Assembly (NCBI GenBank): GCA_964482435.1
Contig: CAYZXL010000008.1
Span: forward strand, 74,244 to 138,243
From: CAYZXL01 sp964482435
Lineage (GTDB): Bacteria; Auribacterota; JABMQX01
Length of the DNA: 64,000 nucleotides
Reading direction: 5' to 3'
Shown here: one piece after another, positions 8,667 through 16,627 of the stretch
Numbering within the stretch: position 1 is the stretch's first letter
Layout of the letters: the number at the start of each line of letters is the position of its first letter
Translations under genes and position numbers: made by a program
Notes under the pieces: model-generated
Told to the model about the DNA's origin: nothing
Databases searched by the model: none
What the model saw: only the letters and a program-made list of their open reading frames with translations

Positions 8667-9311
8667 CTATTTTTGCTCCCGGCACTCGGTCTGAAATGCA
8701 CACTCACGGCACCGCTCCTTCTTGCACAAGTCCTTGCCTATCCTCAACAAGCCGCACTCCAGGCGAACGAAGCGCGCCGTCTTCCGGTCGAACTTGCGGA
8801 GGTCAATGCCGAGGTTTCTCGCTGCGTTAATCACCAACCGCGATGGCTCAGGGTCGGCTTTCCGCCAGATGCACCGCAGCTCCCTGAGGAATATGTTCGC
8901 GGTCGTTGCCCCGACCCCCGGCAGCTCCATCAGCAGGGTTTCCAGGTCACGCGAGTCCTTAGCCCTTTTGTGTATTTGTTCCAGTCCACCCATCTCCTGC
9001 AAAGCTCTCGAGAGCTCCAGAAGCCGCGTCGCCGTCGAGAAATCGTATCGAACGTACCCACCGGCGTCCAGCAACTCGACCAGCCTGTCCCAGCCAGCTT
9101 CCAGAATTCTTTCCGGGGAAACAATCCCGGAGTTGTTAAACTCCCGGTAAGTCCTCGTCGCAAGCTGCTCGGAAATTCTCTTCCCGTAAAGAAAAGAAGC
9201 CAGGAGCCACTTGAACAATTCTTCTTGCCCGCCGCCGAGCGGAATTCCCAGTTCTTCGGAAAACGGATTCCCGCGTTCGATGATTCGCTCAATTACGCTT
9301 TTCTTTCTCAT
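8667..9311 (-). CDS. HhH-GPD (endonuclease III-like) protein lacking the usual catalytic residues
   Basis: 214 residues. The fold is indicated by the helix-hairpin-helix LMELPGVGATTANIFL and by the C-terminal four-Cys loop C-x4-C-x2-C-x5-C (from LCKKERC), which resembles the 4Fe-4S loop of endonuclease III with two residues fewer in the first gap. Endonuclease III has Lys in the hairpin (GVGRKTA) and Asp in the following VDTH motif. Here the Lys position is Thr (GVGATTA) and the Asp region reads EPSRLVIN, so classical glycosylase/lyase chemistry is doubtful. It could be a binding protein or a divergent glycosylase. Its ATG overlaps the stop of a short upstream ORF (ATGA), suggesting translational coupling. 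Confidence 0.75.
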   Translation of the reverse strand: MRKKSVIERIIERGNPFSEELGIPLGGGQEELFKWLLASFLYGKRISEQLATRTYREFNNSGIVSPERILEAGWDRLVELLDAGGYVRYDFSTATRLLELSRALQEMGGLEQIHKRAKDSRDLETLLMELPGVGATTANIFLRELRCIWRKADPEPSRLVINAARNLGIDLRKFDRKTARFVRLECGLLRIGKDLCKKERCRECAFQTECREQK

Positions 9312-9493
9312 GCTTTTTTCGCGAAGGCTGTGCGTTGCGTGGTGTCCCCGCTTTCTCCGCCTTTGCCGCGGACGTGACCGCGACCGGGCGCTGCGGCGCC
9401 CAAAATACTACCTGTCCTTGTCAATCCCGGCAAGCTGGAAACGTCGAAATCTTTCAACATTTTCCCGTCCTCGATGACAAAATGCCTCGTCAC
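9308..9493 (-). CDS. small hypothetical ORF coupled to the HhH-GPD gene
   Basis: 61 codons starting with GTG, ending in TGA that overlaps the next ATG (ATGA at 9308-9311). The first half (MTRHFVIEDGKMLKDFDV) looks protein-like; the second half is low complexity and basic. I recognise no family. The overlap is the main argument that it is translated. It could equally be the remnant of a longer gene. Confidence 0.25.
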   Translation of the reverse strand: MTRHFVIEDGKMLKDFDVSSLPGLTRTGSILGAAAPGRGHVRGKGGESGDTTQRTAFAKKA

Positions 9494-9664
9494 CCTCTCC
9501 GGGACTACTGCCGCCAGGGCGCCTGATTGACGAATCGGAGAGAAAGAATAATGCCCCGACCGGAGGCATGGGGTCGTTATCCTTTGAGCCGGGCGAAGTT
9601 ACAGTGCTTGGTGAAGAACCCCTTTGGACGGAGGGGCTTCAGCAAAAAAAAGAGAGATTTTGCC

Positions 9665-9693
9665 TTGACAGGACGCTAAGAGTATCGTAAATT
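9665..9693 (+). promoter_or_regulatory. sigma70-type promoter for the polysaccharide-export block
   Basis: A perfect -35 TTGACA (9665-9670), 17-base spacer and TAAATT (9688-9693) in an AT-rich pocket. It lies about 125 bases before the FecR-like gene, with a structured leader in between. Confidence 0.6.
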
Positions 9694-9732
9694 ATTGGCT
9701 AAAATAATCATATCAAGCGCATTCGCGGTTTG

Positions 9733-9785
9733 GGGGTCCGGAACCGGCTGGGGCTCTCCAGCCGGTGCGAAGGGGTCCTGAACGG
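9733..9785 (+). promoter_or_regulatory. structured leader: perfect 9-bp hairpin flanked by direct repeats
   Basis: ACCGGCTGG (9743-9751) and CCAGCCGGT (9758-9766) form a perfect stem with a 6-base loop. The stem is bracketed by near-identical direct repeats, GGGGTCCGGAACCGG and GGGGTCCTGAACGG. The element lies between the promoter and the first gene of the export block. It matches no riboswitch I know; it could be a protein- or RNA-regulated leader. Confidence 0.45.
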
Positions 9786-9817
9786 TGTACAACCTTTTGG
9801 GAGAGGAGGATTAGGTT

Positions 9818-10471
9818 ATGCGTTACGTAGCTGTCGGAAGAGCTTTGGTAGTTGGTTTCGCTCTCCTCGTGTTTCTCACGGCCTGTTCGGTGCCTTTCTG
9901 TGCCGAGCAGGTGCCAGCCGTGAAGATTACTGCTCTGAAGGGGACCGTTAAAGTTACCAAGCCGGATGGTACGACGGAAACCCTCGCGGACACCTCAAAG
10001 CCGATAGAGCTGCCGGCGACAATCGAGATGGAGGGAGAGAAAGGGAGCTTCTGGCTATCCCTCCCGGCAACGCTGGAAAACAAGTACAACACCGTCAGTT
10101 GGACCTTGCGGCAGGGCGAAGCGGTTCGCGTCTCCCTGTTGAAGAATAATAAAGGAGTACGCTTCGAGTACCTGAAAGGTACGCGAAATATCTTCGTGCT
10201 CGTCAACAACAGGGAAAACGTCATCCGGGTCAACTCCGTGACGGGCCAAACGTCCCTCGTCGTTTCGCAAAACAGGTTCACTGTCCCCGAAAAATCGTCC
10301 GCTTTGGTGACCACTCCCCTGAACGTTTTCTCGTCAGTGACGGTCAGGCCCGGCCAGGTCAGTGAGCTCGAGTTCAGCTACTCGGCCTTTGAACAGCCAA
10401 TCGAGATCGTTCCTCCGGGAATACCGGTCACCGAGCCTGAGAGGATTGAGCAAAGTCCTTACCGGCCGTGA
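9818..10471 (+). CDS. FecR-like secreted/periplasmic protein
   Basis: 217 residues with GAGGAGGA a few bases before ATG. The N-terminus is a signal sequence (hydrophobic core LVVGFALLVFLTACSV); the Cys in LTAC could be a lipobox, with a second Cys at VPFCAEQ. The mature part is beta-rich and resembles FecR-type domains: VKITALKGTVKVTKPDG, then EGEKGSFWLSLP, then a second half with SVTGQTSLVVSQNRFTV. FecR-like domains often occur in periplasmic proteins of surface-polymer or signalling loci. It is the first gene of the block that continues with a beta-barrel, a Wza-like and a Wzc-like protein, so a role in sensing or assembling the export complex is plausible but unproven. Confidence 0.65.
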   Translation: MRYVAVGRALVVGFALLVFLTACSVPFCAEQVPAVKITALKGTVKVTKPDGTTETLADTSKPIELPATIEMEGEKGSFWLSLPATLENKYNTVSWTLRQGEAVRVSLLKNNKGVRFEYLKGTRNIFVLVNNRENVIRVNSVTGQTSLVVSQNRFTVPEKSSALVTTPLNVFSSVTVRPGQVSELEFSYSAFEQPIEIVPPGIPVTEPERIEQSPYRP

Positions 10472-10608
10472 GGCCGCCCGAAGTGGGGGTGTTTGGGGGA
10501 AAACTATAAATCGGTCGCCACGGCGACCAGACTAAGGTGTTTCTGAGCGATAAACTTAGCGAATCAAGTTTTCCTGCAAAGGGGTTTGTTGAGAAAGGAG
10601 TGTCCGTG

Positions 10609-11784
10609 ATGGGAAAGCTCTGCGGTTTCCTGTTTGTTTTTCTTTCAGTGCTCGCCATGGGATGTTTCGGCTCCGCTTCGGAGGTCGGCAACTTCCACTT
10701 TGGCCACCTGTATGTCCATCCCCGCATCCGCGTTGACGCGACATACGACGACAATCTCTTCCTGCTCGGCGATAAGAAGGTTGACGACGTTCTATTCAAC
10801 ATCAAGCCGGGAGTGGACCTCGATTACACCAGGAACGAGAAATCGGTTCGTCTGAACTACCTGGCGGACATCGGCAGGTACGTTGACAACACCGATTACG
10901 ACTACGAAACCCACCTGGTGGACGCTGCGGTTGACCTCCAGTTCGTCAGCGGGCTAATGTTCTTTGTCGGAGACAATTTCCGAACGGCCAACGATCGGCC
11001 GACATACGAGTGGGTCCCCCTCGTTAGAAGAAAGCAGAATACGACCGACGTTAGGGCGGGATATGAGTTTACTGACCGGCTGTCTGTTCGGGTGGGATAC
11101 GATCACGTCATGCTTGACTACGACGACCCAATCTACCAGGTGTACGACCGCAACGAAGACCTGGTCAACGGAACCGTTTACTATCGTATATTCCCCAAGC
11201 TTTCGGTTCTTGGAGAGGTAGGATACCGGTGGATAGATTACGAGGAGGAGACCGGGGTGAGGTTCGATTCCCAAGGGATAACCACGTTGGTCGGCGTCAC
11301 CGGGCAGCTTACCTCCAAAATGGTCGCACTGGTCAAGGCGGGGTGGCAGAATAGAGACTACGACGGCGAGCGGGACGATTGGAGCGGAGGAGTATTCAGC
11401 GTGGACATCATCCATCGCTGCACTGAAACGCTCCTCCTCAGCATCGGGGGCAGCCGCGAAGCCATCGAGTCAACATATTTGACCAACAACTACTACGCGT
11501 CAACCGAAGCGAGGGTGGGGCTGGAAAAGGCGCTCAGCTTCAAAATCAGCGTATCCGCCTCGGCCTTCTACGCCAATAGCAACTATCCCGAGCCAACTCT
11601 CGAGCAGGGACGCTATGGCGAGAGAGACGACGACATCTGGGGTGCAAGACTGGGTGTCAGGTACAACATTCAGCCCTGGCTGTCAACGGGCGTGACCTAC
11701 ACCCATGAGCAAAGGAATTCCAACCAAAATACGTACGATTACGAGGATAACAGAGTCTCCGTTGGCGTTTGGGCAGTTTTCTAA
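10609..11784 (+). CDS. outer-membrane beta-barrel protein of the exopolysaccharide locus
   Basis: 391 residues. I chose ATG 10609, which has AAAGGAG 8 bases upstream; a GTG 72 bases earlier would add a non-signal extension. A signal peptide (LCGFLFVFLSVLAMGC) precedes many alternating aromatic/polar strands typical of barrels, for example VHPRIRVDATYDDNLFLLG, LSVRVGYDHVMLDYDD and LSTGVTYTHEQRNSN, ending in a Phe (GVWAVF) as barrel proteins do. The pattern P.I.VDATYDDNLF is common in barrel proteins next to Wza/Wzc genes, with an EpsL/BBP2-like role in polymer secretion. It sits between the FecR-like and Wza-like genes. A perfect hairpin GGTCGC-CACG-GCGACC (10512-10527) precedes it. Confidence 0.75.
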   Translation: MGKLCGFLFVFLSVLAMGCFGSASEVGNFHFGHLYVHPRIRVDATYDDNLFLLGDKKVDDVLFNIKPGVDLDYTRNEKSVRLNYLADIGRYVDNTDYDYETHLVDAAVDLQFVSGLMFFVGDNFRTANDRPTYEWVPLVRRKQNTTDVRAGYEFTDRLSVRVGYDHVMLDYDDPIYQVYDRNEDLVNGTVYYRIFPKLSVLGEVGYRWIDYEEETGVRFDSQGITTLVGVTGQLTSKMVALVKAGWQNRDYDGERDDWSGGVFSVDIIHRCTETLLLSIGGSREAIESTYLTNNYYASTEARVGLEKALSFKISVSASAFYANSNYPEPTLEQGRYGERDDDIWGARLGVRYNIQPWLSTGVTYTHEQRNSNQNTYDYEDNRVSVGVWAVF

Positions 11785-11819
11785 TCACACCGACAACAAA
11801 CTTCTTTGATGGAGGAGCG

Positions 11820-11852
11820 AACCGGACGGCATCCGCGAGGAGAGGTCCGGTT
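11820..11852 (+). promoter_or_regulatory. hairpin enclosing the Wza-like ribosome binding site
   Basis: AACCGGAC (11820-11827) pairs perfectly with GTCCGGTT (11845-11852). The 17-base loop carries the purine-rich ribosome site AGGAGAGG (11838-11845), whose last base falls in the stem. The 3' arm touches the TTG start at 11852. A GTTTTGG tail follows, so the element could act as a weak terminator or a translational switch. Confidence 0.4.
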
Positions 11853-12514
11853 TGTTTTGGAACATGAGAAGACCGATTCTGCTTCTCAGCGCAGTGCTTC
11901 TGCTGTTAACCATCCACTCCGCTTTCTGTGCGGAATCGGAAAAACCCGGCGGAAAAGCCAATCCGGACCCCGAATCTGCCAAACCCGCAGAGCCGCCCTT
12001 GCCTGAGGAAGAGTACCTCGTCAGCCCCAAGGATGTCCTTGAGATTACAATCGTCGGAGAGAAGGACCTTCCGGTTTACTACACCGTAAGCGACAAGGAT
12101 GGCACTATCAATTTCCCTTATATCGGGTACATGCCCGTCGCCGGCAAAACCGTCAAGGAGATTGAGAAGCTAATCACTGAACGACTCAAGCCTGATTGGT
12201 TTGTGGACCCCCAGGTCAACGTCCGGGTCTTCGTTTACAGCGAGAAGTTCGTTTACGTCCAGGGACAGGTCAAGGGACCGGGCAAGCATTCGTTTTCGGG
12301 TAAGAACAGATTGACCGTCTATCGCGCCATCATTATGGCAGGCGGTTTCACGGACAAGGCCGCAGAGTCGAGGGTCAGGCTTACCACAACCGATGGCAAA
12401 GGAAAGCCGGTTATCCAGATCATTGACGTCAGCCAAATCATGAAGAGAAACCCGGAGCTCGATCCCCCGGTCAAAGCCGACGACATCATCTTCGTCCCCG
12501 AGAGCTTCCTGTGA
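11852..12514 (+). CDS. polysaccharide export protein, Wza-like (Poly_export + SLBB)
   Basis: 220 residues. TTG 11852 has AGGAGAGG 6 bases upstream; the alternative ATG 11864 is 18 bases from it. Both give a good signal peptide (RPILLLSAVLLLLTIHS), ending at about AFCAES. An acidic Pro-rich linker follows, then the Poly_export domain: YLVSPKDVLEITIVGEKDL, DKDGTINFPYIGYMPVAG and VDPQVNVRVFVY. Next is an SLBB-like beta-grasp (KFVYVQGQVKGPGKHSF ... IIMAGGFTDKA) and the terminal PVKADDIIFVPESF. The length is that of the short Wza type without the large membrane-spanning C-terminus. It should form the periplasmic/outer-membrane conduit with the Wzc-like protein encoded next. Confidence 0.88.
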   Translation: MFWNMRRPILLLSAVLLLLTIHSAFCAESEKPGGKANPDPESAKPAEPPLPEEEYLVSPKDVLEITIVGEKDLPVYYTVSDKDGTINFPYIGYMPVAGKTVKEIEKLITERLKPDWFVDPQVNVRVFVYSEKFVYVQGQVKGPGKHSFSGKNRLTVYRAIIMAGGFTDKAAESRVRLTTTDGKGKPVIQIIDVSQIMKRNPELDPPVKADDIIFVPESFL

Positions 12515-12681
12515 GCTTCCGGAGAGGCAGAGAGAGTCTTCTGCCTTTCGTGGGGGATGGGATTTACAGGTCTTTTCTCTGCCATGTGCGCCTTGCCGCA
12601 CCGAAAGTGGTGACAGGCTCTCGCAAGACAACGAGACAAGGGAGCAACTGAAGCAAAACCAAGCTCAAAAGAAGGTTGGCG

Positions 12682-15030
12682 ATGGACAATCCGCAAAAGG
12701 ACACAAGCACCCAGACCGATGCCCAGAAGGACGTTCAAAAGGACCGCAAGGGCCGACCGAGGCGAGGCAGGACCGTCCACATAAAGGACATATGGCTCCT
12801 TCTGTGGAACAAGAAATTTATCATCCTGTTCTTCTTTCTGCTTGTTATGTCCATCACCGCCATCTACACTTTCAAGACACCCTCGGAGTACAAGGCCACG
12901 ACCCGCCTCGTCATCGAAAAGGAAACCCTCGGCGTTTTCTCCTCGAAGGGTCTCGTCGCGGTGGATACCAGCGCCGCGGACTACTTCAACACTCAGTGCA
13001 AAATGCTCCGCAGCAGGCGCACCCTCGCCGAGAGAGTCATTGAAGCACGCAAACTCAAAGTAGTCAGCCGCAGCGGTGAGGAAAGACCCATGGCCCCCGC
13101 AGAACTCCTCGCCAAAGTGGTGGTCACTCCCATTCGAGACACTCGGCTCGTGGATGTCAGCGTAATTGATAGGGACCCCAAGCGGGCCGCCCAGATTGCG
13201 AATACCCTCGCCGACGAGTTCATCAAGCTCACTGTCTGGGACAAGATGGAGGCGAGGAACGCTGTGGCGGGGATAATTCAGCAGGAACTCGAAAGGCTGG
13301 CTCTGAGAGTCAAGGAGGCCGAAAGCGCCTTCAACAATTTCAAGCAAAAGTATGGGGTGGTTTCCGACAAGCCGGAGGAGAACCCCGTTTCCAGCACCCT
13401 CAGAGCTCTGACGGCCGAGGTTTCCCAGAGAAGAAAGGATACGATAGCCGCCGAGCAGGTTTACACCCGTCTCCAGAACCTTTCCGCCGAGGAACTCTTG
13501 CAGCAAAAAGACATCGCGGACGACAAGGTCGTCCAGCAGCTTCAGGGGAACCTCCTCGCGGCGGAGAACCAGTTGGGTATTCTTTCCCAGTTCTATGGCC
13601 CCAAACATCCGAAGCACGTGGCTGCAAAGGATGCGATACAGGAAATCAAGGAACAAGTCACTGGAGCAGCTCTGTCGGTTCGAGATAGGTTGAGGGAGGC
13701 GTGGTCAGCCGCCAAGGAAAACGAGGCGAAGGTCGTCGGCGAACTGGAGAAAGCCCGCGAGCAGGTCGAGAAGCACGACTCCATACTGGCCGAGTACCAC
13801 AGGTACCAGATGGACGTGGAGACCAAAAAGGCCACATATCAGGACTTGCTCCGGAGGGGAACCGAAGGCACTGTCGAAACCGGTGTTACCAGAGCACCGA
13901 CGGAATGGGAGCAGGGAACGAGCAATATCCGGGTGGTTGACCGAGCTGTCGCACCTGACCGTCCCTTCCGGCCGAGACCCCTTATGAACATGGCCCTGGC
14001 GACTTTCATAGGTCTTTCGCTCGGCGCGGGGGCCGCGTTCCTCCTGGTTTATCTCGACGACAAGGTGAGAAACCCTGATGATGTTACGGACGACCTCGGC
14101 AGGTCACTCCTTGCCGAAATACCCGTTGCCAAGGGGAGGCACGCCTCCTGGAAGATAGCCTATGACCACCCGAGTTCAGGGGTTTCCGAAGCATACCGAA
14201 ACCTCCGAACGAGCATCGAGCTTTCGGCAAGCGATGGGAAATTCCCGTCCCTTCTCATCACGAGCGCTTGCCCCGGCGAAGGGAAAACCACCACCGCCAC
14301 AAACCTGGCTATCACCATCGCCAAACGCGGCAGAAAAGTTCTCCTTGTGGACACCGACATGCGTCGTCCGAGAATTCACGAGTACTTCGACATTGATAAA
14401 GCGAAAGGCCTCATCGGTTATCTTTCTGGAGAATTACCCCTCGAGGAGGTTCTTCACGACAGAAGCGACTTCGCTCGACCAAGGCCCGAGGACGACAAGG
14501 CGCACGTCGAGCCCGGAGAGCTGAAGATTCTCGGGTGCGGTGCCCGGAGGGTTTACAACCCCACGGAGGTTCTTGGTTCCCAGAAAATGCAGCAGCTCAT
14601 CGAACAGTTGAAGAAAACCTTCGACGTAGTCATTTTCGATTCCCCTCCGTGCAGGTTTTCCGACCCGCTGATCCTTGCCAAGAACGTTGATGCCATCCTC
14701 GTTGTTGTCGAGGCAGGAAAGTTCCCCAAGCCGATGATTGCTCAGGGGCTGGAGCATCTCGACAAGGTCGCCAGCAAAGTCTTCGGAGTCGTCCTCAACA
14801 AGTATGACCCCAGGAAGAGCGGTGGCTACGGTTATTACGGCTACCGCAACTACTACTACCAGAGGTACTACAGCCGCTATTATTACTATTACTACTACGA
14901 CCGCGGCCGCAGGGGCGGGCTCTTACACCGCCTCACCCACAAGCGCTCCACCGAGAAACCCGCCAAAATCACGCAGCAGGCCGGGAAGTCAGCGTCTCCT
15001 GAGAACTCAACGCCCGACGAGAAAGCCTGA
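12682..15030 (+). CDS. Wzc-like polysaccharide copolymerase with BY-kinase domain
   Basis: 782 residues; ATG 12682 has GAAGG 6 bases upstream. A Wzz domain occupies roughly residues 30-440: first membrane helix FIILFFFLLVMSITAIY, long coiled coils, and the Pro-rich APDRPFRPRPLMNMALATF entering the second helix. A bacterial tyrosine-kinase domain follows: Walker A PGEGKTTT near 530-537, Walker A' VLLVDTDMRRPR near 554-565 and Walker B VVIFDSPP near 649-656. The tail near 714-741 is exceptionally Tyr-rich, with a run of seven Tyr, and would be the autophosphorylation cluster. Such proteins set polymer length together with a Wza channel, which is the preceding gene. No glycosyltransferase, flippase or polymerase gene is adjacent. 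Confidence 0.92.
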   Translation: MDNPQKDTSTQTDAQKDVQKDRKGRPRRGRTVHIKDIWLLLWNKKFIILFFFLLVMSITAIYTFKTPSEYKATTRLVIEKETLGVFSSKGLVAVDTSAADYFNTQCKMLRSRRTLAERVIEARKLKVVSRSGEERPMAPAELLAKVVVTPIRDTRLVDVSVIDRDPKRAAQIANTLADEFIKLTVWDKMEARNAVAGIIQQELERLALRVKEAESAFNNFKQKYGVVSDKPEENPVSSTLRALTAEVSQRRKDTIAAEQVYTRLQNLSAEELLQQKDIADDKVVQQLQGNLLAAENQLGILSQFYGPKHPKHVAAKDAIQEIKEQVTGAALSVRDRLREAWSAAKENEAKVVGELEKAREQVEKHDSILAEYHRYQMDVETKKATYQDLLRRGTEGTVETGVTRAPTEWEQGTSNIRVVDRAVAPDRPFRPRPLMNMALATFIGLSLGAGAAFLLVYLDDKVRNPDDVTDDLGRSLLAEIPVAKGRHASWKIAYDHPSSGVSEAYRNLRTSIELSASDGKFPSLLITSACPGEGKTTTATNLAITIAKRGRKVLLVDTDMRRPRIHEYFDIDKAKGLIGYLSGELPLEEVLHDRSDFARPRPEDDKAHVEPGELKILGCGARRVYNPTEVLGSQKMQQLIEQLKKTFDVVIFDSPPCRFSDPLILAKNVDAILVVVEAGKFPKPMIAQGLEHLDKVASKVFGVVLNKYDPRKSGGYGYYGYRNYYYQRYYSRYYYYYYYDRGRRGGLLHRLTHKRSTEKPAKITQQAGKSASPENSTPDEKA

Positions 15031-15179
15031 TCGGCCGTGCCTTGAGTTGATGCAACCCAGGCCGTGCCGTTTGCCCCGGCGTCCGCACAAGTTCCTGGGC
15101 ACATGGACAAGAGGCGTGCTCGGTATGTAGTGCTGACCCCTCGCCACTGAAAGCAGCCGCGCATCGGCCCGTGTTCCCC

Positions 15180-15208
15180 TTGACAGCGCCTCGCCCGTCA
15201 AATATCCT
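15180..15208 (+). promoter_or_regulatory. sigma70-type promoter before the DUF6807 gene
   Basis: TTGACA (15180-15185), 17-base spacer, TATCCT (15203-15208), 53 bases before the ATG at 15262. This makes the DUF6807 gene a unit separate from the export block. Confidence 0.55.
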
Positions 15209-15261
15209 GTCCCATTGTGGTGAACTGAACCTCACAACTGATTCGGTGGAGGGAGACCAAA

Positions 15262-16296
15262 ATGCCTACCAGCGGATTCGTTTCCTTGTTCCGTGTTGTT
15301 TCCCGTCGGATTCCACGGGTGGCAAGCCAATCGCCTTGCCGCCCTGCTCATTATATTCTTCTTGCGGCAACGCTCGTCTGCATGGGCGTGGGAAGCGTGC
15401 TCTCCGAACAGCCCTCGAAACAAACACCTTCGTTGGTCCCTGCGGCCAACCAGCTTGTCGTTCAGCGTCGTGCGCGCGAGGCTATCACGATATTATTCGC
15501 AGGGAAAGAGATTGCCGTTCACCATTCCGGGGAAGCTCTCGACAAGAGCTACATCCATCCCCTCTGGACGCCCGATGGACGCATCATCACTTATGATTCC
15601 CCCGCGGACCACGTTCATCACCGCGGCCTCTGCGTGGGATGGGCGGACGTTTCGGGCGTTGATTTCTGGGCGGAAGTCTGGGCGCCCAAGGGTCGCCGCG
15701 CGAGAATGGTCACCCGCAAACTGCTGTCCGATGTTCTCCCAACAGGTGGGGCGAGGATCACCGAGCTAAGCGATTGGCAGCGGGAGGATGGAACGACCCT
15801 CGTGCGCGAGGCGCGAACCTGGGTCTTTTTGCCGCCGCGCGGAAACCTCCAGCTCGTGGACGTTGACATCGTCCTCACCGCCGTCGCCCCCGAAGTGGTT
15901 TTCGGCTCCGACCCCGGAAAACCGCGAGAATATCACGGACTAACTCTCAGAATGGGTCCGTTCGAGCAGCCGCGCTTCTTCAATTCAGAAGGGAATGTCG
16001 GAGATGAACAGTGCCACGGCAAGCCAGCTAAGTGGTGTGCCCTCTCCGGCATTCAGAACGGGCAGCCTGTTACCGCCGCTCTCCTCGACCACCCAGCGAA
16101 CGACTCCCACCCGACGAAATTCTTCGTCCTCGGCCGCGGGATGCAGTTCATCTCCAGTTCGCCCAACTTCAGCAAGCCAAAAGTCCTAAAGTCGGGCGAG
16201 AATTGGCGGTTGAGATACCGCGTCGTTGCAGCCGGGGCCCCGCCCGACGGCCAACAATGGGACCTCCAGTCTCTATGGACAGAGTTCGCCCGGTAA
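15262..16296 (+). CDS. DUF6807 (PmoA-like) family secreted protein
   Basis: 344 residues; ATG preceded by GGAGGGAG. The N-terminus has a long basic region, then a hydrophobic segment (YILLAATLVCMGVGSV) consistent with an export signal. Family signs: YIHPLWTPDGRIITYDSP, then DHVHHRGLCVGW (a His cluster in a likely substrate pocket), VDFWAEVW and, near the end, LRYRVVAAGAPPD. These match the family once named PmoA and now DUF6807, common in planctomycete-like genomes beside sugar-degrading genes. It has no sequence basis as a methane-oxygenase subunit despite the older name. I infer a role in carbohydrate or polyol metabolism. It has its own promoter. Confidence 0.8.
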   Translation: MPTSGFVSLFRVVSRRIPRVASQSPCRPAHYILLAATLVCMGVGSVLSEQPSKQTPSLVPAANQLVVQRRAREAITILFAGKEIAVHHSGEALDKSYIHPLWTPDGRIITYDSPADHVHHRGLCVGWADVSGVDFWAEVWAPKGRRARMVTRKLLSDVLPTGGARITELSDWQREDGTTLVREARTWVFLPPRGNLQLVDVDIVLTAVAPEVVFGSDPGKPREYHGLTLRMGPFEQPRFFNSEGNVGDEQCHGKPAKWCALSGIQNGQPVTAALLDHPANDSHPTKFFVLGRGMQFISSSPNFSKPKVLKSGENWRLRYRVVAAGAPPDGQQWDLQSLWTEFAR

Positions 16297-16627
16297 CCAG
16301 AGAACGCGCCCCCTGGCTCTTCTGCACGCTGTTCCTGAGTGGGCCGTTGGGTCTCGGTTTATTGAGCGTTGTCGTGGCGATGGAGCATTCGCTCTGCGGA
16401 TGATGTGCCCCTTTCGCCGCCTCGACGCGGTGGGAATTGACAGCGTCCCCCGTTCCCCAACAAATTCACATTGAGCCACCTCGTTGATTCAGGCGCGGGG
16501 AATTCGACTTCTCGCCGTCAGCGATGCGCGAAACATGAACCATCCGCGATGCAGGGAGAACGGATTTTCACTTATCTCACTCGGGACGGACAGTTGGTCA
16601 GACGAAGCTCGCCATATCAAGCTGGCG
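16297..16627. other. intergenic region between convergent genes
   Basis: About 330 bases between the DUF6807 gene and the oppositely oriented amidohydrolase gene. I see no gene and no clear terminator hairpin with a T-run. A TTGACA at 16438 is followed by no gene on that strand. Confidence 0.5.

Noticed and set aside
9606..9660. Hairpin CCCCT/AGGGG followed by an A-run
   Set aside because: Read on the plus strand the tail is A-rich, not T-rich; on the minus strand the T-run precedes the hairpin. Not a terminator.
12319..13656. Long minus-strand ORF opposite the Wza-like and Wzc-like genes
   Set aside because: Antisense to well-supported genes; no signal peptide, ribosome site or family motif.
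15262..16296. Methane monooxygenase subunit PmoA
   Set aside because: The name PmoA attached to this family is historical; no membrane helices or copper-site residues of particulate methane monooxygenase are present.
16438..16470. TTGACA box in the gap between convergent genes
   Set aside because: No gene follows on that strand and no good -10 is present.
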